Virus record (IMG/VR): IMGVR_UViG_3300003690_000119
Location: 1-21,760 of that record
DNA: 21,760 nucleotides
From: a virus
Strand: one strand, 5' to 3'
Shown: one piece after another, positions 5,128 through 12,612 of the stretch
Position numbering within the stretch: the stretch's first letter is position 1
Layout: every line of letters begins with the position of its first letter
Notes under the pieces: model-generated
Databases searched by the model: none
Told to the model about the DNA's origin: nothing
The model's input: the letters and a program-made list of their open reading frames with translations, nothing else
Translations under genes and position numbers: made by a program

Positions 5128-5423
5128 CGTTTCCGATCCAATCTTCCAAGCAGTTCCCGCATCGCAGCAGTCTGTTCTGCAAGTGCAGTTTTCATATTAA
5201 TGAGAGCTTCACTACTTGCCTTCATGAGTTCCACCAGACGCTCATCTGCCGTTCTTTCATTAAGTAACCACTCGCCTCGCTCCTGTGCAAAGGAATCCCG
5301 TAATTCGCTGCGTTCCTTTGTAAATCCAATTTGCAGGAATTTAATGTACCAACCTGCAAAACCAAGGACAACGATTGGAACACCTAACTGCTCGATCAGT
5401 TTTACGATTGTCTCAATCTCCAC
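5124..5423 (-). CDS. Membrane-anchored coiled-coil protein, lysis module
   Basis: A 99-aa protein starting at GTG with GAGGG three bases upstream. A single hydrophobic segment (about residues 11-30, LGVPIVVLGFAGWYIKFLQIG) is followed by some 65 charged residues with heptad-like spacing (ERSELRDSFAQERGEW and onwards). The architecture is that of a short anchor with a long coiled coil. It lies between two other membrane proteins and shares the same layout as the 129-aa one, suggesting related or interacting roles. Holin or spanin function is inferred from context. Confidence 0.75.
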   Translation of the reverse strand: MEIETIVKLIEQLGVPIVVLGFAGWYIKFLQIGFTKERSELRDSFAQERGEWLLNERTADERLVELMKASSEALINMKTALAEQTAAMRELLGRLDRKR

Positions 5424-5429
5424 TTTCCC

Positions 5430-5819
5430 TCAACTCCGGAGCCGTTCAAGTTCTCGGCTAATATTTCCGAGTTCGGAATGTTGTTCAGCCAGATTTTTGT
5501 TAGTCCGTTCCACGAGATCAAAAACACGTTCTTCAATCCGCAATCTGTCTGTCCGCGCTTGTGCGGTTGACGTTTTAATCCACCAAGCCAGCACGATAAG
5601 TCCAACGCCAGCCACGCCTTGTGACAACAAGATATCAATGATTTTTTCAGTGGGATCTCTAGCCGGGGTTTGTGGCACTGGAGGAGGGACATAGGCCGCA
5701 GCAAATTCGACCTCTTTATCGGCTAGCGCATACTCATGAAAGACAACAAAAAAAGCCATCAACGCAGCAATCACAACAATCAGCATAAGCTCATAGTTAC
5801 GGTCTCGATCCACAATCAA
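5430..5819 (-). CDS. Two-span membrane protein, holin candidate
   Basis: A 129-aa protein with two membrane segments: residues about 11-28 (LMLIVVIAALMAFFVVFH) and about 64-82 (LLSQGVAGVGLIVLAWWIK). A Pro-rich linker (YVPPPVPQTPARDP) separates them, and a charged coiled-coil C-terminus follows. It overlaps the preceding gene by four bases (ATGA). Two spans next to an endolysin gene make this the best holin candidate of the four small membrane proteins. The linker between the spans would face the periplasm if both ends are cytoplasmic. Confidence 0.75.
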   Translation of the reverse strand: MIVDRDRNYELMLIVVIAALMAFFVVFHEYALADKEVEFAAAYVPPPVPQTPARDPTEKIIDILLSQGVAGVGLIVLAWWIKTSTAQARTDRLRIEERVFDLVERTNKNLAEQHSELGNISRELERLRS

Positions 5820-6169
5820 TCTGGAATCTCCGGCCAGGTAACACCAGTGAGCTGCCCGGACTCATCGAGGGCTGGGGACGCGGACGCGGGGAGGTCCCGG
5901 AGTGCTTGACGATAGCTTTTGCGCTTTGCAATCATTGTCAAATCAGAGGATGCCCACCAATCAGACTCTGCAAGCAATCGGTCCCGCTCAATTCGTAACA
6001 GACGCAATGGTTCTGCTGCTTGGAGTTCTGCGAGTTTTTTCCGAATTTGCTCCTTTGTAATTCCCTTTGGTCTCTCGGTAATCCATGTGATCAGATCCAA
6101 GGATTCTCCTCTAACTATTACACGCGAACCCGGACTGATCAAGTGGATTGCATCGCTAATGTTTTTCAT
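5816..6169 (-). CDS. Phage tail assembly chaperone-like protein
   Basis: A 117-aa protein whose C-terminal half matches the pattern of the Phage_tail_APC family as I know it: LLRIERDRLLAESDWWASSD, then YRQALRDLPASAS and a terminal WPEIPD. Such proteins commonly follow tail-fibre genes and are thought to help fibre folding or attachment. The N-terminal 45 residues (with RVIVRGESLDLITWI) look like a small beta-rich domain. Its ATG overlaps the stop of the fibre gene (TAATG), supporting co-translation with its likely client. Confidence 0.8.
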   Translation of the reverse strand: MKNISDAIHLISPGSRVIVRGESLDLITWITERPKGITKEQIRKKLAELQAAEPLRLLRIERDRLLAESDWWASSDLTMIAKRKSYRQALRDLPASASPALDESGQLTGVTWPEIPD

Positions 6170-6951
6170 TATTTAATCTCCATTACTGTCCAAGATGAAC
6201 CCGTGACTGCCTCATATGCTTCAGTACCGCTTGTTGCTACGCCTGGCCCCCTATTGATAGTCGTTGTATACGTACCCCCTGAGTGAGCAAGCATTTTCAC
6301 CTTATACACAATTGCAACTGGAGTTGATGGCACCGTCAACGAATCCATAAATGACCCGTGAAACGCTGGCGAATACGTCATGCTCGCCGCATTAGCGGAC
6401 CATGTGCATTTTGGCACATTAGACGATTCAGTGCTTATTCCAATATCAGTCGATACTGTTGCGGTTGTCCGATTCAAAATTAAACCTAATGCCTGTGCCC
6501 CACCAGTATCATTTGGAGCAAAACGGCCTATTGTAAACATGCAAAGAAATTTTGTGGTCAATCCAGCGGATACAGCAGATGGAGTGACCGAAACTGACCA
6601 ATCGGCAGTGCCATTATTGATAAATTCCGGGGTGCCTCCTTCAATATCTTGTGTGAATGCTTCGCCAAAAAACTGGGTAGTAACTTGTAACACATGACCC
6701 GCAGGAAATATCACATTTCCCAGGGTAACCACGCCCCCGGACTCAGTCAAAATTGCAGTGCTGCCATCTGATTCATAAATCCCTCCCGCACTCGGCAATT
6801 TGATTTTTGCGTTGGTGTTTCCAGAAAAGTCAATATCCCCGGAACTATCAATGTTTAGACAATCAACCGCACTCCCTCCAGAATCCCCCTGAAGGGATAG
6901 AGCTGCCCCGGAGGTGACAGGCTTAATCGTATCTACTTTAACTGTACTCAT
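6169..6951 (-). CDS. Tail fibre or receptor-binding protein
   Basis: A 260-aa protein beginning MSTVKVDTIKPVTSGAALSL, a start I associate with short fibre proteins of environmental phages. Residues 1-80 are repetitive and beta-rich (GDIDFSGNTNAKIKLPSAGG), as in fibre shafts. The C-terminal part (about 90-260) is a globular beta domain ending SSWTVMEIK, again typical of this fibre group. It probably contacts the host surface. It overlaps the 330-aa gene by four bases (ATGA) and is followed by the chaperone-like gene. No intramolecular chaperone or peptidase motif is visible. Confidence 0.75.
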   Translation of the reverse strand: MSTVKVDTIKPVTSGAALSLQGDSGGSAVDCLNIDSSGDIDFSGNTNAKIKLPSAGGIYESDGSTAILTESGGVVTLGNVIFPAGHVLQVTTQFFGEAFTQDIEGGTPEFINNGTADWSVSVTPSAVSAGLTTKFLCMFTIGRFAPNDTGGAQALGLILNRTTATVSTDIGISTESSNVPKCTWSANAASMTYSPAFHGSFMDSLTVPSTPVAIVYKVKMLAHSGGTYTTTINRGPGVATSGTEAYEAVTGSSWTVMEIK

Positions 6952-7940
6952 AACGCTTCTATTAGTTGAAATGACAGATTCCGGTAACTCCCGGTTGCTC
7001 CAACGTAGCCTTCATCCGGGTTGCTGATGCTGCCATAAATCGCCAGGGAGTTCCGTTCAGTTGGCATACTGGACAGCACCTCGATCGGCAGGGGCAACCC
7101 CCGTCTGGCATTTGCAATTCCCACCAGGTCATCAGCATGGGCTTGGGACCAGATGCTGCTGATTCCATAAGTCTGCGCCACATTCCGGATCAATGTTTGA
7201 TAGCTGCCATTCGGCCCCGATGATTTGCTGGAGAAATCCTGGACTCCCCTGCTCAAGCTGCTGGCGTTAGAAACTTCGGTTGTGGTTCCAACCCGCAAAA
7301 TCCCAAGTTCCACCGGATGCTTAAGGACTGTGCAAGCTGTACTTGCAACTGTTGCAGAAAGTGTGATTGCTCCACTGCTTGTGCCATCTCCAACAATTTT
7401 GATGATTTGGTACTCTGATCCGATGGTTACAAACCCTCCAAGTAAGACCTGTCCATGCTCGGAACTGTTTATGACTGCATTACTGGAATCCTCAAAACGT
7501 CCTGTTGCTCCGCTGTCCTGTCGCCAGTTTGCAATTGCATTGGTAGTTGGATTCAAGGGGCTTCCCTTGAAATCAGTGGAAGTGGTCAACGATAGATCGA
7601 GTGTGCTGCTGCCGGAGATGGGGACAAACTGGCTTTTCTGCCATTGGGTTGATCCTCGGCCCCAGGGACTGAATCCATATTGATTTTCCAGTTGGGCCGA
7701 TGTCCATGCAACTGCACCACCTCCATCAACTGCATATGTACCGGAGTCGGCCATCCAATTTGCTATCAGAAATGCCGTGGATGCCCCTGTAAGGGTAGCG
7801 CGAGCCACTATCGTGGTCGCACTCCCGATCAGGCGATTCCTGGGTTGTGATGTCTCGATATTGCCCACAGGCCATGCGCTCAATGCGGTGCCAGTCGTGA
7901 GACTTACTGCACTGATAGTGTTATCAGCGATCAGTTTCAT
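6948..7940 (-). CDS. Tail-tip associated protein of unknown function
   Basis: A 330-aa protein overlapping the hub gene by four bases (ATGA). It is rich in Ser, Thr, Gly and Ala, with strand-like segments throughout, and lacks membrane spans or catalytic motifs. The order MKLIADNTISAVSLTTGTALSAW near the start and YGISSIWSQAHADDLVGIANA near residue 260 suggests a beta-sandwich surface protein. Its position between the hub and the fibre fits an adaptor linking them or a tail-tip decoration. I do not recognise a named family. Confidence 0.75.
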   Translation of the reverse strand: MKLIADNTISAVSLTTGTALSAWPVGNIETSQPRNRLIGSATTIVARATLTGASTAFLIANWMADSGTYAVDGGGAVAWTSAQLENQYGFSPWGRGSTQWQKSQFVPISGSSTLDLSLTTSTDFKGSPLNPTTNAIANWRQDSGATGRFEDSSNAVINSSEHGQVLLGGFVTIGSEYQIIKIVGDGTSSGAITLSATVASTACTVLKHPVELGILRVGTTTEVSNASSLSRGVQDFSSKSSGPNGSYQTLIRNVAQTYGISSIWSQAHADDLVGIANARRGLPLPIEVLSSMPTERNSLAIYGSISNPDEGYVGATGSYRNLSFQLIEAL

Positions 7941-9871
7941 GCCGTCCCTGCCTGTGTGTATGGATCAATGACTGCATCCCCTCCCCATGTGGTTTGCTCA
8001 TTTGCAAAATCCCATGATCGTTTCCGGGCGACCAGATATCCGGAAACTCCCAGGGTATCTGAAAAGAAATCCACTCGCTCCCCCAGGGAAACATCAGTGT
8101 TAATTCCTGACACTGTGACCTCAATTCGTGGACGCACCAAAATGCTGCGGATATTTCCCATCATATGGGTTGCCTTTTCCATACTTGGTGCAAATGTCCG
8201 GATACGCTTGTCTCGTCCGGTATCTGCAATCGCAAGCCTCACGAACCGCTGAGTCCGTTGCAGCTTAAATGCGTTCGCTGAGCTGCCATCACCAAGTGCC
8301 TGATTGTAGCTTCTGGTGGACATCACCCCGGAAATTGGCCCCGGCAATGACAGGTTGACATCAACAATATCCTCTGCGTAAATCGTCAGGACACTGCTGG
8401 GAGTGTTTGCACGATCAATCACATGGAGGATTTTGTTTGGCTCATCAATATAAAACTGATAATTGATCCCCTGCGCCACCACTGAAGCAAAATCAATCAG
8501 ACGTTGTTGCCGGGTTTCAAAAACGGCCAGTTCTGCGCTGGAGGTATCCGAACCTGGTGCCAAAGTTTGATCAACTCCATATCCAAGAGTGTTCCCCAAA
8601 AATATAAAGAAATCAGATGCGGTGCTGTCTCCATTCGTCCTGTCCACATATCCGGTTGTCCCGGAAACACTGGCTTCCCCTTTGACTGCTCCGGAGGACA
8701 GGGAAAGCATCGGAAAACTGCCCGGTTCCACTGTCGAGAAGTCAGTGCTTGCCGAAGTATCAATGGACTCTGCAACTCCATCATCCTGGACTGCCGCATT
8801 CCCTCCAGACAAGGTGATCAACAAATTGGGATTTCCAACCTGGGTTTCTGCGATATTCAGGACCAAGATTGGAGATTCAAGAGTGAGGGACCCAAAAGCA
8901 AATGCTAATTGACTATCAGAACTGGATGCACTTCCTGCATCATAATACACTCGACCTCCTGTGGTGGTTGTCCCACTGATTCCAACAGTGAGCCCAAAAT
9001 CAATCGTGAGTGTTAACCCGGCTGGAATTTCCATTTCCTCTGGCAATCTCCTTTCCACCGAAGTCATCGACAACGTCCCGGTCACAGTCAGGGTGACTCC
9101 TGAGTTGATTGTGACTGGACTATCCACCTCAATGGTGTTGTCCACCAGTTGGTCTGTTGTGTAGATATAACCCCCACTAACTTGCTCGTTTGCAGTCAAT
9201 GGGTTTGCAAATGCAATCTCCGAGAAATTCTTGTCGAAATCAACTGTTGGCCCACTGGGTACCGCAGTCACCGTGAACAAGGTGCTTGATGACCCATCTG
9301 ATTCAAACTCGGATCCAACCAAATCCATGCCCACAAAAAATATGATCTCTCCAACTGAAAACGGATGATTCGCGGAGAATGTCATCCGGCATTTACCAGC
9401 ACCGTTGTCTGCAATCTCAAGAAACTCGGCAGTTGTAGATGTTTCCGCAAGATATAACCTGAGTAAATTAAATCCATTGACGGGAGCTTCCATCTGAAAA
9501 CTCAAGGAAGTCTCAGTCAAATCCTTGAGAATACACGCGACCTCCCCAATTTTGTTGCCATCCCAGTAGAGGGTTGTCGGGATTGCACTCATCGGATTAT
9601 CCACCAGCACCCCCAAATTGGTGCCAGAAAACGGATGATCTGAATCAGTTGGCCGATTGGCAATTACCAAAGACCCATAGGATGGTGCAAGCCAACCATC
9701 ATCAAAACCACCTTCGGAGAATCTTGGAAGCCTCAAAATATACGGATGGTAATAGCTGGACGAATCAAACCCGCTGGGCTGTTCTGAAAGATGCCAAATC
9801 CCGGCACCTCCACCCCCGCTGGTGTCGTTGAAAGGGCTGCCAGTCAAATCCATATCGACCTGGAATGCCAC
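7937..9871 (-). CDS. Putative tail hub / tail-tip protein
   Basis: A 644-aa protein with GTG start overlapping the tape-measure stop (TAGTG). The N-terminal 220 residues are beta-rich (RLPRFSEGGFDDGWLAPSYG). About 240-270 is a shaft-like repeat stretch (NTIEVDSPVTINSGVTLTV). The C-terminal part (about 455-640) has RQQRLIDFASVVAQGINYQF, then IRTFAPSMEKATHMMG and SLGERVDFFSDTLGVSGYLV, which is how hub proteins of siphophage tails often look near the ring-forming domains. Its place right after the tape measure agrees. The assignment to hub rather than distal tail protein is inferred. Confidence 0.65.
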   Translation of the reverse strand: MAFQVDMDLTGSPFNDTSGGGGAGIWHLSEQPSGFDSSSYYHPYILRLPRFSEGGFDDGWLAPSYGSLVIANRPTDSDHPFSGTNLGVLVDNPMSAIPTTLYWDGNKIGEVACILKDLTETSLSFQMEAPVNGFNLLRLYLAETSTTAEFLEIADNGAGKCRMTFSANHPFSVGEIIFFVGMDLVGSEFESDGSSSTLFTVTAVPSGPTVDFDKNFSEIAFANPLTANEQVSGGYIYTTDQLVDNTIEVDSPVTINSGVTLTVTGTLSMTSVERRLPEEMEIPAGLTLTIDFGLTVGISGTTTTGGRVYYDAGSASSSDSQLAFAFGSLTLESPILVLNIAETQVGNPNLLITLSGGNAAVQDDGVAESIDTSASTDFSTVEPGSFPMLSLSSGAVKGEASVSGTTGYVDRTNGDSTASDFFIFLGNTLGYGVDQTLAPGSDTSSAELAVFETRQQRLIDFASVVAQGINYQFYIDEPNKILHVIDRANTPSSVLTIYAEDIVDVNLSLPGPISGVMSTRSYNQALGDGSSANAFKLQRTQRFVRLAIADTGRDKRIRTFAPSMEKATHMMGNIRSILVRPRIEVTVSGINTDVSLGERVDFFSDTLGVSGYLVARKRSWDFANEQTTWGGDAVIDPYTQAGTA

Positions 9872-11754
9872 TAGACCCCGCTTACATTGAGTGCTGGGAT
9901 CATCCCCAGGCGGTTGCTGCGCTCCTTGATCTCCACCCTGATGCTGGAGTTGTAGGCATCAATGCGCTGGCCGGTGCCGTCATAGATGTTGACCTCGACA
10001 CCTCCAGCACCATCCTGCCCGGAGGCTTGCCTTGCTCCAGGAGAACTCAACCCTGAGGATCGGCCCGTGCTGTCCCCTCCTCGATCAATGCGCGGGACAT
10101 CATAGGATAAATCATTTTCATGATCCACTTGGAGTCCGGAGGGCATATTCTTTTGCCAATAAATCTGCGCGCTGTGAACGCCGCTGCGCCTGTGCCCATA
10201 GACTGCCCTCTGTGTTTGTCGGCCCGTGGCAACAGAATACGCATTGATCTGATCAACCAATCTATTGAGCTTGGAAGATGCACCCTCAACTTTCTCAAAT
10301 GAGAATGCAGATGCAGGGATATATATTGTTGGAACTGTCACCTCAAAGCCCTTGATCTCCCTGTCCAAATCTCCCATCACTCTTGCAAATGAATTGCGAA
10401 TGCGGTTGCCCACGAAAACTGTCACGTTGTCCAAGCGCAGCAGCGTTTCCTCAAAGATATGAACTACTCCATTGAGCTTGGATTCTGTTGTCTCAGTGAT
10501 ATATCCAAAATAATCCTTGAACAAGAGATCGGCATTGACAAAGAAAATCGTGATCGCTTCCAACAGTCCTCCAAACCCCTCGCGGCCCCGCAAGGATTTG
10601 AGAGCTTTTGCAGATGTTCCCACCATCTCATCCAGATTCTTGAGATTAGGCACCAGCTCTTTCTTGGTAGTCTTTGCAAATTTCTTTGCAGTTGTCAACC
10701 GTACCTTCTCCAGCTTGTCCAGTTTCAGCAGCTGTTCCGCATTATCCTCCAGTGCAGTTGAAACCTTCTCCAGCTTCTTTGGAGTTTCATCTGCAAATCC
10801 AAAAACCTCTGCAATTTCCTCCCGGTAAACAACAATCGCAGCAAGCCCGGTTGCCAGTAATCCCAAGGGATTTAACATCACCGCTTTCGTCAGCAACGTG
10901 ACTGCCGCAGTGATGGCTCCAACAATGGCCCCAAAGTTTGCAATCAGGAAAACACCTGCCGCCAATCCAACTGCCTTTGCAATCGCGTCGAAATTGTCAA
11001 CCAGTGCAGTGAGAAACGGGAGAATGGCAACCAGCACCACTGCGAACTTCGCGGTGAATGCCCGGTTCAGCAGATCCAACTCATCATTGAAGGTGCTGAT
11101 TGCATTTGCTGCATCAGTGCCAATAATCCCTCCGGCTTCCCGCAGCCGATCTGCAAACAGATCAATACCAAATGCCCCCTGCTGGAGCAGCGGCAACAAC
11201 TCAACCCCTGAACGTCCAAAGAGATCAGATGCAATTGCTGCTTTCTGTGCTGGAGATTCGATACCTTTGATTGCCTCTGCAACCTCAACAAAAAGTGTGG
11301 AAGAATCCTTGATTTTCCCGTCATTTGCTGTGATTGAAATCCCAAGACGTTCAAATGCGTCTGAACTCTCCTTGATCCCCTGGTCTGCATCTCCAATTGT
11401 CCGGGAGAACTTCTGCATCGATTTGTTGAGTGCTTCTGTTCCAACTCCAGACTGCGAGGCAGCAAACTGGAGGATCTCCAGCTCTTCAACTGCAAGCCCG
11501 GTCTGAAGCGATACCTTTTGTAGACGATCTCCCAACTCCAGAACCTTGCGGGAGAGTGCAGTGATTGCTCCAATGCTCACCAGGCCGGCAACCGCACCTC
11601 CCAGTTTTCCCATGCTTCCGGCCAATGCGCTGGTCCTGGTCGTGGTCTTCTCCAGTTTCCTGGTGTACTTATCCAGGGCAGTTCCGGCAGTCCGGAATGC
11701 AGCCCGGGTTTTGTCCTCGCCCCGGATTTCAACGGTGGTGACGTTCCTGGCCAT
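9871..11754 (-). CDS. Tape measure protein
   Basis: A 627-aa protein with the layout of short tape measures: a helical N-terminus (RGEDKTRAAFRTAGTALDKYTRK), a region with LQKVSLQTGLAVEELEILQFAASQSG seen in phage tail tape measures, two or three hydrophobic stretches (about 240-330) and long helices. It sets tail length and is released on DNA entry. From length, assuming about 0.15 nm per residue, a tail of roughly 90-95 nm is expected. The ATG overlaps the stop of the gpGT extension (TAATG). The C-terminus (about 530-600) is Gly/Ser-rich and less helical, perhaps a separate module. Confidence 0.9.
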   Translation of the reverse strand: MARNVTTVEIRGEDKTRAAFRTAGTALDKYTRKLEKTTTRTSALAGSMGKLGGAVAGLVSIGAITALSRKVLELGDRLQKVSLQTGLAVEELEILQFAASQSGVGTEALNKSMQKFSRTIGDADQGIKESSDAFERLGISITANDGKIKDSSTLFVEVAEAIKGIESPAQKAAIASDLFGRSGVELLPLLQQGAFGIDLFADRLREAGGIIGTDAANAISTFNDELDLLNRAFTAKFAVVLVAILPFLTALVDNFDAIAKAVGLAAGVFLIANFGAIVGAITAAVTLLTKAVMLNPLGLLATGLAAIVVYREEIAEVFGFADETPKKLEKVSTALEDNAEQLLKLDKLEKVRLTTAKKFAKTTKKELVPNLKNLDEMVGTSAKALKSLRGREGFGGLLEAITIFFVNADLLFKDYFGYITETTESKLNGVVHIFEETLLRLDNVTVFVGNRIRNSFARVMGDLDREIKGFEVTVPTIYIPASAFSFEKVEGASSKLNRLVDQINAYSVATGRQTQRAVYGHRRSGVHSAQIYWQKNMPSGLQVDHENDLSYDVPRIDRGGDSTGRSSGLSSPGARQASGQDGAGGVEVNIYDGTGQRIDAYNSSIRVEIKERSNRLGMIPALNVSGV

Positions 11755-12475
11755 TACCTGCGTTTTGGTCTTTTCCTCATTTCCTCGGATTTTCTGCGCT
11801 GCTCAATCACTCCCTGCCGGTGGGAATATAAAACAGTTTCAATGTGCAGCAAACGCTCCCAGAGTTCTGGAAACTTCATCCCATACAATCCCAGCACCTC
11901 CAGCATATCGGAGGCTTGCAGGGGATCAGTGCCCCCACGCCGGCCAGTCCAGTCCAGTTGTCTCCAAACCTTGACCAGCAGGGCGTTGATTGGAGTGATC
12001 TTCAGCAGCCCTCGTGGGCATATCCTGCATGGCGGATTTTCCCACTGGCTCAGTTTGGACTTGCAGCACCAGCTCTCCTCGAAGGAGGTACCCTGCTTGA
12101 TGCCATGCTCCTCTGATCCCTCGGCATAGCTTGCCTGTCCTGTTTCCAGGTCCAGCCACTGGTTTAGTTTCCCAGTTCAATCTCGACCTCTTCAAGAACT
12201 TGCCGAATTAGTTTGTCTGCGACACTGATGCAAAGGGTTGCATGGATTTGCAGCAACTTTTTTTTGTTTGTCTTGTTGCATGGAAAAGCCTCCCCGCCCA
12301 TCTCCAACCCGTCCCAGCTTGTCACGCATCCCTCAAAAATCCGTTTGTTCTGCTCTGCTCCCGATTGCCCCTGCTGTGATAGCTCGTCAATCTGGGGCCT
12401 CTTGCACCAGAACGTCACCTCCTGATGCTTCTGTAAATTGATTGGAATCTCCTCGGAAAACTCCTTTAAGTCCAT
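11754..12475 (-). CDS. Tail assembly chaperone gpGT, -1 frameshift product
   Basis: This is the frameshifted product of the gpG gene. A GGGAAAC heptamer at 12173-12167, in frame as G GGA AAC, is followed at once by the gpG stop TAA. Slipping back one base opens a 137-codon frame that I translated by hand from 12167 to the stop at 11756-11754. It starts LNQWLDLETG, contains a CC...CRIC cysteine cluster (extension residues about 34-50), a helical part (DMLEVLGLYGMKFPELWERL) and a very basic end (RKRPKRR). The fusion would be about 240 aa. The stop overlaps the tape-measure ATG, leaving no gap, exactly as expected for the lambda G/GT arrangement. GT binds the tape measure during tail assembly. 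Confidence 0.8.
12139..12173 (-). promoter_or_regulatory. Programmed -1 ribosomal frameshift site
   Basis: The heptamer GGGAAAC fits X XXY YYZ (lambda uses GGGAAAG). Four bases downstream, CCAG-TGG-CTGG (12162-12152) can form a small hairpin, and CCTG-GAAA-CAGG (12150-12139) a second with a GNRA loop. These may act as stimulators. The zero-frame stop lies directly after the heptamer. Confidence 0.8.
12164..12475 (-). CDS. Tail assembly chaperone gpG
   Basis: A 103-aa zero-frame product, starting at ATG with AGGA five bases upstream. It is mostly helical and acidic at the C-terminus (VADKLIRQVLEEVEIELGN), as gpG-type chaperones tend to be, and sits between tail tube and tape measure. By analogy with lambda, gpG is made in excess and coats the tape measure together with gpGT, and neither is in the finished tail. 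No sequence motif is strong alone; the slippery site at its end and the position make the call. Confidence 0.75.
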   Translation of the reverse strand: MDLKEFSEEIPINLQKHQEVTFWCKRPQIDELSQQGQSGAEQNKRIFEGCVTSWDGLEMGGEAFPCNKTNKKKLLQIHATLCISVADKLIRQVLEEVEIELGN

Positions 12476-12497
12476 TTGTTCCTAATTATTTCTAATA

Positions 12498-12553
12498 TTT
12501 ACGTCTGTGTTACGTCTGTGTTACGTCACTTACGTCAGAAGCAATAAGCCAAA
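12498..12553 (-). repeat. Phased GACGTAA element, copy 2
   Basis: Reverse-strand copy of 3737-3792, with two differences in 56 bp. Four TTACGTC boxes start at 12499, 12510, 12521 and 12530 on the plus strand. It lies in the 137-bp gap between the tail tube gene and gpG, 22 bases upstream of the gpG start, one of the few real gaps in the late operon. Confidence 0.9.
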
Positions 12554-12574
12554 GCGTTTCTACAGAATGTAACG

Positions 12575-12601
12575 CCAAACCCCTCCAGTGCTGGCGCACC
12601 A
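12575..12601 (-). terminator. Hairpin after the tail tube gene
   Basis: On the minus strand an imperfect hairpin (CCCTC and GAGGG outer arms, CTGG-TGCG-CCAG inner arms) follows the tail tube stop by about a dozen bases. No U-tract follows, so it is a weak terminator or an mRNA-stabilising stem that would keep tail tube message more abundant than downstream genes. Confidence 0.3.
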
Positions 12602-12612
12602 GAGGGTTCGGA

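Noticed and set aside
6169-9871. Diversity-generating retroelement target in tail genes
   Set aside because: No reverse transcriptase, no template-like repeat and no adenine-biased duplicate segment seen in the window.
10898-11506. Plus-strand 202-aa frame opposite the tape measure
   Set aside because: Ala/Ser/Arg-rich shadow of a helical coding sequence, no ribosome-binding site.
11926-12195. Minus-strand 89-aa frame as the gene after gpG
   Set aside because: It is in the other alternative frame, is rich in Arg, Gly and Pro, and stops well before the tape measure. The -1 frame from the slippery site fills the space exactly.
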